Positions 1 to 3,982 of a stretch of DNA of 8,344 nt are shown piece by piece; position 1 is the stretch's first letter, and each line of letters starts with the position of its first letter. Source of the stretch: Candidatus Parcubacteria bacterium. Lineage in GTDB: Bacteria > Patescibacteriota > Minisyncoccia > Minisyncoccales > Staskawiczbacteraceae. The stretch covers positions 1-8,344 of the forward strand of contig JAIFWS010000035.1 in NCBI GenBank assembly GCA_019658985.1, read 5' to 3'. The notes under the pieces are model-generated. The model saw only the letters and a list, made by a program, of their open reading frames with translations, made no database searches and was not told the DNA's origin. The position numbers and the translations under genes were made by a program.

Positions 1-243
1 AATAAATCCGGCGCTGGCCAATTCACCGGTAATTTTTAAAACCGCTTCTTTTCCGTAGTCGGAGGGATAACGTGTGCCGACAACGCCGATGCGCGGCGCG
101 CTTCCCGACGAGACGCGAGGGCGTAAGCCCCCGTCTGCGGGAAGCGCGCCGCGATAATACAACACTTCCGGCGCGTCAGAAATATTTTTCAACGCCGTGG
201 GATATTCCGTATCTTTAATCGTAATTCTTCTAATATCTTCCAT
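1..243 (-). CDS. dprA: DprA/Smf DNA-processing protein, N-terminal part (cut by window edge)
   Basis: Reading the minus strand from the ATG at 243 gives 81 residues that run off the window. The stretch LYYRG (residues 28-32) followed by RIGVVGTRYPSDYGKEA (51-67) is the start of the Rossmann-like DprA core, whose family signature is R-hydrophobic-IVG(S/T)R..S.YG. DprA binds incoming single-stranded DNA in the cytoplasm and loads RecA during natural transformation. Between these two motifs lie about 15-19 extra residues (ALPADGGLRPRVSSGSAP), encoded by a 62-bp GC-rich palindrome; the family normally has only a few residues there. The ATG at 247 is out of frame and stops after five codons, so 243 is the start. 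There is no SD; a TATAGT -10 element (250-255) lies 6 nt upstream, suggesting a leaderless mRNA. The gene is divergent from the small cysteine-rich protein unit. Family assignment is firm although the catalytic core is outside the window. Confidence 0.88.
   Translation of the reverse strand, partial: MEDIRRITIKDTEYPTALKNISDAPEVLYYRGALPADGGLRPRVSSGSAPRIGVVGTRYPSDYGKEAVLKITGELASAGFI
92..153. repeat. GC-rich REP-like palindrome inside dprA
   Basis: A perfect 16-bp inverted repeat, cgcggcgcgcttcccg at 92-107, is matched by its reverse complement at 138-153. Nested inside are agacg/cgtct (111-115/132-136) and gggc-gtaa-gccc (119-130), so the whole 62 bp could fold into one long hairpin with a four-base loop. 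It resembles REP or Rickettsia-type palindromic elements inserted in frame. Only one copy is visible here, so dispersal in the genome is inference. Confidence 0.75.
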
Positions 244-249
244 CCATCG

Positions 250-255
250 ACTATA
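250..255 (-). promoter_or_regulatory. -10 element of dprA
   Basis: On the minus strand the sequence TATAGT lies 6 nt before the dprA ATG. No good -35 hexamer is seen at 16-18 nt. Transcription would begin at or within a few bases of the start codon, consistent with the missing SD. The call rests on position and a 5/6 match to TATAAT. Confidence 0.45.
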
Positions 256-297
256 CCACTATGTTCATATCTTTCGATATTTCCGCTTTGTGGATAA

Positions 298-326
298 TTG
301 ACTTTGCGAAGCGGTCGTATTACATT
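298..326 (+). promoter_or_regulatory. Sigma-70 type promoter of the 78-aa protein gene
   Basis: TTGACT (298-303) and TACATT (321-326) are separated by exactly 17 nt, placing the transcription start near 333. This is one of the best promoter matches in the window and sits just before the SD and ATG of the small gene. It diverges from the dprA promoter about 45 bp away. Confidence 0.75.
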
Positions 327-339
327 ATTACCAGCGCCC

Positions 340-346
340 GGAGGAG
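340..346 (+). promoter_or_regulatory. Strong Shine-Dalgarno site deciding the 78-aa start
   Basis: GGAGGAG ends 8 nt before the ATG at 355. It is notable because none of the recognised housekeeping genes in the window has a comparable site. It favours 355 over the upstream in-frame TTG at 298. Confidence 0.8.
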
Positions 347-354
347 AAACTACC

Positions 355-591
355 ATGTATTGTTCGCGCTGTCCCTGCCCCCTGTACGAAAAGGAGACGA
401 TTTCTTATCTCTCCGGTGGCGGTCAAGTGATGAAGGAAGTCCGCCGCTGCAAGAATGCCATTTGCGGAAGGCTCCATCGTGAAGATGGAGGGCCCCTGCT
501 GACGGATGATGGTTTCTTTATCCACATCTCGGGATCGGGTCGCACTCTCGCCCAGGACGCCAAGGGTAAGATCGTCCGGGAGCTGACCTAG
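355..591 (+). CDS. Small cysteine-rich protein, possibly zinc-ribbon (78 aa)
   Basis: The ATG at 355 follows a strong SD, GGAGGAG (340-346), by 8 nt and a near-consensus promoter, and the ORF is followed by a terminator, so this looks like a complete, probably well-expressed gene. The N-terminus MYCSRCPC supplies Cys3, Cys6 and Cys8; RRCKNAICG supplies Cys32 and Cys37. C-x2-C plus C-x4-C about 25 residues later is a four-cysteine zinc-ribbon arrangement, with spacing and the C-K-N-x2-C-G part reminiscent of phage Ogr/Delta transcription activators. The C-terminal half (residues 48-78) is GTP-less, hydrophilic and unfamiliar to me. Function is unknown; nucleic-acid binding is an inference. An upstream in-frame TTG at 298 is rejected because it lies in the -35 hexamer. 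By my count about 51 of 78 codons end in G or C. The gene is convergent with mfd and divergent from dprA. Confidence 0.7.
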   Translation: MYCSRCPCPLYEKETISYLSGGGQVMKEVRRCKNAICGRLHREDGGPLLTDDGFFIHISGSGRTLAQDAKGKIVRELT

Positions 592-606
592 TCTTCGCGC
601 CCTCAC

Positions 607-649
607 AGCCTCTTTGTTGCACCGAGTGTGCTACGGGGGCTATTTTTTT
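607..649 (+). terminator. Rho-independent terminator of the 78-aa gene
   Basis: agcctc (607-612) pairs with ggggct (636-641, one G-U pair). Inside it g616-t617 pair with a633-c634, and gcac/gtgc (619-622/628-631) close a five-base loop. Seven Ts follow at 643-649. It lies 16 nt after the stop codon and points away from the convergent mfd gene. On the minus strand there is no U-tract, so it would not terminate mfd. Confidence 0.75.
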
Positions 650-659
650 ATTACTCCAA

Positions 660-2603
660 TTAACCTCGCATTTTCTCCACCGCTTCCGCCAGGATCTGGC
701 AGTACAAGTTCAACCCGATTTTATTAATCGATCCCGACTGCTCTTTGCCTAAAATATTTCCCGCCCCGCGCAGTTCCAAATCTTTAATGGCGATTTTGTA
801 ACCCGAGCCGAGTTCCTTGGCTTCCTGTAGGGCGTTTAATCTTTCTTTGGCAATCGGCGTTAAAAATTTAGGTTTGTAAAATAGGTAGGCAAAGCTTTGT
901 GTCTGTCCCCGGCCGACCCGTCCCTTGATTTGGTAAGCTTGCGCGAGTCCTAATTTAGTCCCATCTTCCACGATAATGGTATTCACGTTGGGCAAGTCGA
1001 TGCCGTTTTCGATGATGGTAGTGGCCACCAGGATTTGGGTTTTGCGATTAGAGAACTCGTCCATAGTTTTTACCAGTTGCTTCTCATCAACCCGGCCGTG
1101 GATCACTCCGATGCGTGTATCAGGGATTAACACCTGCAAGTCCATTTTTATTTTTTCAATCGTTGAAACGCGGTTGTGCAAAAAATAAACCTGTCCGTCG
1201 CGCGCCAATTCAAATTCAATCGCTTCTTTAATTATTCTCTTGCTGTAGGGGAGGACGTTCATTTCAATGGCAGTCCGGCCTTTGGGCGGCGTTTGCATTA
1301 AGCTGATATTTTTAAATGAGGAAAGCGCCAGGTAAATGGTGCGGGGAATCGGCGTAGCGGAAAGGCTCAGCATATCTACGGCCGGGTTTTTATGGCGCAG
1401 TTTTTCTTTTTGTTTGACGCCAAACCGCTGCTCGTCGTCTAAAATCAATAACTGTAGTTTTTTGAATTCCACGTCGGAAGATAAAATCCGGTGCGTGCCG
1501 ATAACGATATCAACCGCGCCGTTTTTGATATCGTGCAAGATCTTTTTCTGTTCGGCTTTTGTTTGCAAGCGTGAAAGCAAAGCGATTTTTACCGGTAATT
1601 TAGCAAAACGCTTTTTAAAGTTTTCCGCATGCTGGCTCGCCAAAATAGTAGTGGGGCAGATGACCGCCACTTGGTAATTATTCGATGCGGCCATCAGTGA
1701 CGCGCGCATGGCCACCTCCGTTTTGCCAAAGCCGACGTCGCCGCAGACAATCCGGTCCATCGGTTTTTCTTTTTCCAAATCGTTTTTTATATCTTCGATG
1801 GCTTTTAATTGGTCGGGGGTTTCCTGATATGCAAATCCCGACGCCAGCTGCGACTCCAATTCCCGGTCCATGATATAGGGCTGGCGCGTCATGGTTTCTT
1901 TTTCCGCGTATAAAGCCAATAATTCTTTGGCCAATTTTTCAACATTTTCCTTGATGGCTTTTTTGGTTTTCTGCCAGAGCGCGGATCCAAGCCTTGCTAA
2001 AACGGGCTCGGAAAATCCCACATAGCGCGAAAGTTTTCTTTCCAGTTGCACCGGCACAAATAACGTGTCTTTTTGCGCGTACTCCAGAACATGGCATTGC
2101 TCGCCGGCTAATTCCTGGATGCCGGTGTAGCGACCGACGCCATGGTCCAAGTGAACCAAGTATTCTCCCTCCTTTAAATTTTTAAGATCAGAAAACAGCG
2201 TCTGCGACTTTAATTTTTTATGCAGGATCTCTTTGGATTTCTTTTCGTCGGTGATTTTAATGTCCAATAATTCGATAGACTCAATTGTGTTTCCCAGGAA
2301 ATCCAAACGCACGGCTTCCAGTCTGTTGATGGGGAAGACCTCGATGACGCCGCCCTTCTGCGAGAACTCTCCCGGTTCGCCAACATCGAATACCTTTTCA
2401 TATCCCATGTCATCCAATTTGCGCAGAAATTCCGAGATGTTATAATTCTGCCCTTGTTGCAAAAACACGACGTTATCCTGGAAAAACGATTGGGTCTTCA
2501 GAGACTGCAAAATTTCTTCCAGATTTTCCTGAAACCAAAAAACCTCCTTTTCCAGAAAGTAGGGGGTAATGCTTGCAATTAAAATGGTTTGTATATTTTC
2601 CAC
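660..2603 (-). CDS. mfd: Compact transcription-repair coupling factor Mfd (647 aa), N-terminally truncated
   Basis: Mfd is the translocase that pushes stalled RNA polymerase off DNA lesions and recruits UvrA. In order I see: the end of the UvrB-like module (residues 70-115, GEPGEFSQKGGVIEVFP); the CarD-like RNA-polymerase-interacting domain (about 143-200, HLDHGVGRYTGIQ); then a superfamily 2 helicase core with Walker A GDVGFGKTE (288-296), DDEQRFG (389-395), SATPIPR (415-421), TTIIENGIDLPN (528-539) and QIKGRVGRG (558-566); and the RecG/Mfd translocation motif LGSGYKIAIKDLELRGAGN (598-616). The usual protein has about 1,100-1,180 residues. Missing here are domain 1a with most of domain 2 (UvrA-binding), the D3 region (only about 30 residues separate the UvrB-like part from the RID) and the C-terminal D7 autoinhibitory domain. 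The GTG start directly abuts the palindromic repeat, which has an in-frame TGA just before it. There is no SD. The pth-mfd order is common in bacteria. Identity is certain; whether it still couples repair is open. Confidence 0.93.
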   Translation of the reverse strand: MENIQTILIASITPYFLEKEVFWFQENLEEILQSLKTQSFFQDNVVFLQQGQNYNISEFLRKLDDMGYEKVFDVGEPGEFSQKGGVIEVFPINRLEAVRLDFLGNTIESIELLDIKITDEKKSKEILHKKLKSQTLFSDLKNLKEGEYLVHLDHGVGRYTGIQELAGEQCHVLEYAQKDTLFVPVQLERKLSRYVGFSEPVLARLGSALWQKTKKAIKENVEKLAKELLALYAEKETMTRQPYIMDRELESQLASGFAYQETPDQLKAIEDIKNDLEKEKPMDRIVCGDVGFGKTEVAMRASLMAASNNYQVAVICPTTILASQHAENFKKRFAKLPVKIALLSRLQTKAEQKKILHDIKNGAVDIVIGTHRILSSDVEFKKLQLLILDDEQRFGVKQKEKLRHKNPAVDMLSLSATPIPRTIYLALSSFKNISLMQTPPKGRTAIEMNVLPYSKRIIKEAIEFELARDGQVYFLHNRVSTIEKIKMDLQVLIPDTRIGVIHGRVDEKQLVKTMDEFSNRKTQILVATTIIENGIDLPNVNTIIVEDGTKLGLAQAYQIKGRVGRGQTQSFAYLFYKPKFLTPIAKERLNALQEAKELGSGYKIAIKDLELRGAGNILGKEQSGSINKIGLNLYCQILAEAVEKMRG

Positions 2604-2679
2604 TCGTCATTGCGAGCGAAGCGCGGCAATCTCGTTAATGTGTGACTGGATTGCCACGGCTGCGGCCTCGCAATGACGA
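2604..2679. repeat. MITE-like palindromic repeat (TCATTGCGAG type)
   Basis: Terminal inverted repeats tcgtcattgcgag (2604-2616) and ctcgcaatgacga (2667-2679) match perfectly over 13 bp. A second, inner pair, ggcaatc/gattgcc (from about 2625), gives an imperfect palindrome with a loop near 2632-2648. Repeats with TCATTGCGAG ends and an inner GGCAATC are dispersed in many unrelated bacterial genomes. No clear target-site duplication is visible. It fills the gap between the pth stop (2687) and the mfd start (2603), and no encoded protein is possible at this length. Confidence 0.85.
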
Positions 2680-2686
2680 AAGGAAA

Positions 2687-3229
2687 TTATTTGTGGTATT
2701 CATTCATGGTTTTTTCAATGCCATTATTAATTAAATGATCAAGAGCTTCTGAGGCTTTTTCAATGACCTGCTGCAATGTCTCCTGCTCTGCTGGAGAGAA
2801 TTTTTCCAGGACGACTTCTTCTGCCCTTTTGTCATCCGTTGCCACGCCGATTTTCAACCTGATAAAGTTATTATTCCCCACGTGCTGGATAATAGAAGCC
2901 ACGCCTTTGTGTCCGCCGGCTCCGCTATCTTTGGAAAATTTCATTTTGCCCAATTCTAAATCAATTTCATCGTGGACGACAACCAGGTTAACGCCAGTGG
3001 TATTTTTGAGCATCGCCGCCGCGGTTTTTCCGGATTCGTTCATGAAGGTCTGCGGCTTTGCCAATATAACATCGTCCTTTTCTGAAATCAATGCCTCGTA
3101 TTTTTTTGATAGTGAAAACTCGGGGAAGCCGTTTTTCTGGGCGAAAAAATCAAGAACTTCAAATCCGGCATTGTGGCGGGTGTGATTAAACTGCGCGCCC
3201 GGATTCCCCAGGCCAATAATAAGCATCAT
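2687..3229 (-). CDS. pth: Peptidyl-tRNA hydrolase (180 aa)
   Basis: Pth cleaves the ester bond of peptidyl-tRNAs that drop off ribosomes, recycling tRNA in the cytoplasm. Its length is normal. Visible motifs are GLGNPG (residues 6-11), TRHNAGF (17-23) with the catalytic His19, KPQTFMNESG (58-67) with the substrate-binding Asn64, and HDEIDLELG (86-94) with the catalytic-base Asp87. The next motif is GGHKGV (105-110) where most family members have GGHNG; Lys108 replaces the Asn equivalent to E. coli Asn114. Two tandem ATGs (3229 and 3226) are possible starts; the second gives MLIIGLGNPG, the more typical family N-terminus. There is no SD. A TATAGT -10 element on the minus strand (3239-3244) is close enough for a nearly leaderless mRNA. 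mfd follows in the same direction, with the MITE-like repeat between, so the two are probably co-transcribed. Confidence 0.95.
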   Translation of the reverse strand: MMLIIGLGNPGAQFNHTRHNAGFEVLDFFAQKNGFPEFSLSKKYEALISEKDDVILAKPQTFMNESGKTAAAMLKNTTGVNLVVVHDEIDLELGKMKFSKDSGAGGHKGVASIIQHVGNNNFIRLKIGVATDDKRAEEVVLEKFSPAEQETLQQVIEKASEALDHLINNGIEKTMNEYHK

Positions 3230-3238
3230 AATTCATAC

Positions 3239-3244
3239 ACTATA
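3239..3244 (-). promoter_or_regulatory. Probable -10 element of pth
   Basis: Minus-strand TATAGT lies 9 nt before the first pth ATG and is part of the 10-bp palindrome actatatagt (3239-3248). The -35 region is poor, and other AT-rich hexamers nearby could serve instead. It lies back to back with the promoter at 3252-3279, so the two may compete. Confidence 0.4.
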
Positions 3245-3251
3245 TAGTATA

Positions 3252-3279
3252 TTGACATAATTTTAAAGAGGAATACAAT
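3252..3279 (+). promoter_or_regulatory. Sigma-70 promoter of small unit A
   Basis: The perfect -35 TTGACA (3252-3257) and TACAAT (3274-3279) are separated by 16 nt. The predicted start is near 3286, leaving a 5' leader of about 113 nt before the small ORF at 3399. It is the strongest -35 match in the window. Confidence 0.75.
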
Positions 3280-3289
3280 CAAAGTTAGC

Positions 3290-3358
3290 TCGTCCAAGAA
3301 AGGGGACGAAAAGAATTTACGGGAAGAGGCGCCGTCCTTTCTCTGTAGGAACAGAGAA
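3290..3358 (+). promoter_or_regulatory. Structured 5' leader of the 44-aa gene
   Basis: Two hairpins are visible: tcgtcc/ggacga (3290-3295/3304-3309) and ttctctg/cagagaa (3339-3345/3352-3358, six-base loop). The segment ggacg (3304-3308) can pair either with cgtcc at 3291-3295 or with cgtcc at 3333-3337, so two exclusive folds are possible. That could make a cis-regulatory switch, but no known riboswitch family is recognised, and the switching idea is inference. Confidence 0.35.
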
Positions 3359-3398
3359 GAGGTGTCCCAACACAAACCCGTACACGGAGAGTGACCAG

Positions 3399-3533
3399 AT
3401 GCCACGCAAGACGAAGCTGAGTGTCGAGTACACCCTGGGTCGCGCGCCTTACAAGGTCGCGATGAAGTTGGTCGAGGACCACCTCGCCCACATGCCGGAG
3501 CAGCGTTTGCTCCATCGCAACCAGGACAAGTAA
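3399..3533 (+). CDS. Small basic protein of unknown function (44 aa)
   Basis: This short ORF begins MPRKTKLSVEYTLG and ends HRNQDK. The ATG lies 7 nt after an SD-like GGAGAG (3386-3391), downstream of a near-consensus promoter (3252-3279) and upstream of a terminator (3612-3646). By my count 38 of 44 codons end in G or C, unlike the AT-richer neighbours and unlikely in non-coding DNA, which supports translation. The protein is basic at its N-terminus, and the middle (about 17-34, APYKVAMKLVEDHLAHMP) could form an amphipathic helix. I recognise no family, and it has no membrane segment or cysteines. The frame stays open upstream to the promoter but has no ATG, GTG or TTG start there. An RNA function for the whole unit, with the ORF incidental, is the alternative. 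Confidence 0.5.
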   Translation: MPRKTKLSVEYTLGRAPYKVAMKLVEDHLAHMPEQRLLHRNQDK

Positions 3534-3550
3534 GGTCAGTGTCGACCTTA
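3531..3550 (+). other. Hairpin overlapping the stop codon of the 44-aa ORF
   Basis: taaggtc (3531-3537) and gacctta (3544-3550) form a perfect 7-bp stem with a six-base loop; the stop codon TAA is the first base-paired triplet. A smaller hairpin, gggca-atga-tgccc, follows further down the 3' UTR. There is no U-tract after either, so neither is a terminator. Protection of the mRNA end or an effect on termination of translation is inference. Confidence 0.45.
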
Positions 3551-3611
3551 CTATCAGCCACGGGCATCCACAGGGGCAATGATGCCCTCACCACACTCCC
3601 ACCGCTTCTCT

Positions 3612-3646
3612 GAGCTGCGGATGCGTTTTAACGCCCCAGCTCTTTT
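3612..3646 (+). terminator. Rho-independent terminator of small unit A
   Basis: gagctg (3612-3617) pairs with cagctc (3637-3642), an inner gcgtt/aacgc pairing surrounds the apex, and TTTT follows (3643-3646). The next promoter starts only 15 nt later. The U-tract is short, so termination may be partial. Confidence 0.65.
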
Positions 3647-3660
3647 CATTTACAAAAAAC

Positions 3661-3689
3661 TTGATGTTATTTTTAAAAAACCCTACAAT
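3661..3689 (+). promoter_or_regulatory. Sigma-70 promoter of small unit B
   Basis: TTGATG (3661-3666) and TACAAT (3684-3689) are separated by exactly 17 nt, with an A/T-rich spacer. The predicted start is near 3696. No credible protein follows before the next terminator, so it probably drives a short RNA. Confidence 0.7.
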
Positions 3690-3695
3690 AAAGGC

Positions 3696-3773
3696 AGCCC
3701 TTTCGTTTTTGTGAGGAGGTGATCTTTTTCCGGGTTGCGGATTCCAAGGTGGCATTTGCAGCCCTCTTTTTTT
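3696..3773 (+). ncRNA. Predicted short RNA B with an extended Shine-Dalgarno sequence
   Basis: A promoter ending at 3689 and a terminator ending at 3773 define an RNA of about 78 nt. It contains AGGAGGTGATC (3714-3724), complementary over 11 nt to the usual bacterial 16S 3' tail (GATCACCTCCT). No ATG, GTG or TTG lies 5-10 nt after it, so it does not look like an ordinary start site. A GTG-initiated 34-codon frame (3749-3853) runs through the terminator and has no SD at proper distance. No known RNA family (SRP, 6S, tmRNA) fits. A leader remnant or a ribosome-binding decoy are alternatives; the existence of the transcript is inferred. Confidence 0.4.
3732..3773 (+). terminator. Rho-independent terminator of small unit B
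   Basis: gggttgc (3732-3738) pairs with gcagccc (3758-3764) through seven pairs including one G-U, with a 19-base loop, followed by TC and seven Ts (3767-3773). The loop is larger than usual. The next promoter begins 10 nt downstream. Confidence 0.6.
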
Positions 3774-3782
3774 ACATCATTA

Positions 3783-3811
3783 TTGATCTATTTTCACAAA
3801 GAAGCTATGAT
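3783..3811 (+). promoter_or_regulatory. Sigma-70 promoter of small unit C
   Basis: TTGATC (3783-3788) and TATGAT (3806-3811) are separated by exactly 17 nt. The predicted start is near 3818, and the transcript would end at the strong terminator ending at 3922. Confidence 0.65.
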
Positions 3812-3817
3812 TATCCT

Positions 3818-3922
3818 AGCCCTTCCTTTTCCAGGAGGACAACCATTTGCTAAGAAAGCTCTGACCCTGGTCGGCACTGCATGACCGTAAGCGCACTCCT
3901 TGCCGCCTGCGGTCTTTTTTTG
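3818..3922 (+). ncRNA. Predicted short RNA C with a Shine-Dalgarno motif
   Basis: A promoter and a strong terminator bracket an RNA of about 105 nt. It has AGGAGG (3833-3838), and 8 nt later a TTG (3847) that would open only five codons (TTG CTA AGA AAG CTC TGA, 3847-3864). That could be a leader peptide, or the unit may be a decayed small gene: the other frame from about 3850 has G/C-ending codons (CTG ACC CTG GTC GGC) but no start. ccagg/cctgg (3831-3835/3866-3870) could enclose the SD in a weak hairpin. No known RNA family is recognised. Confidence 0.35.
3883..3922 (+). terminator. Rho-independent terminator of small unit C, upstream of lepB
   Basis: gaccg (3883-3887) pairs with cggtc (3910-3914), with a gcg/cgc pairing inside, followed by eight Ts (3915-3922). 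It insulates lepB from the upstream small units and explains why an ATG at 3881, which is in frame with lepB, is not the real start. Confidence 0.7.
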
Positions 3923-3946
3923 CCTAAAAACAGCTATTTAGACGCC

Positions 3947-3975
3947 TTGCATTCCCTTAAAAAATATGCTAAATT
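3947..3975 (+). promoter_or_regulatory. Promoter of lepB (leaderless transcript)
   Basis: TTGCAT (3947-3952) and TAAATT (3970-3975) are separated by 17 nt. The -10 hexamer ends 7 nt before the ATG at 3983, so transcription should begin at or one to two bases before the start codon. It lies downstream of a terminator and so probably starts the lepB-hisS operon. Confidence 0.7.
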
Positions 3976-3982
3976 GTCAAGT

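Noticed and set aside
3226..3594. Minus-strand 122-codon ORF opposite the 44-aa gene
   Set aside because: It is a shadow of a G/C-ending frame, starts in a terminator-side region without promoter or SD, and runs into the pth start.
3286..3646. Whole unit A as tmRNA, RNase P RNA or 6S RNA
   Set aside because: Length is suggestive, but there is no tRNA-like end with CCA, no RNase P conserved core (such as ACAGAAA) and no 6S-type long open bubble that I can see.
3694..3773. Attenuator by exchange between gcagccc at 3694 and at 3758
   Set aside because: Both could pair with gggttgc, but the first copy overlaps the predicted transcription start, so most of it would probably not be in the RNA.
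3749..3853. GTG-initiated 34-codon hydrophobic ORF in small unit B
   Set aside because: No SD at proper distance, and it crosses a terminator and the next promoter; codon choice looks random.
3881..3982. N-terminal extension of lepB from the in-frame ATG at 3881
   Set aside because: This ATG overlaps the stem of a terminator with eight Ts, and a promoter with its -10 7 nt before the ATG at 3983 lies inside the supposed coding region. The extra 34 residues are not SPase I-like.
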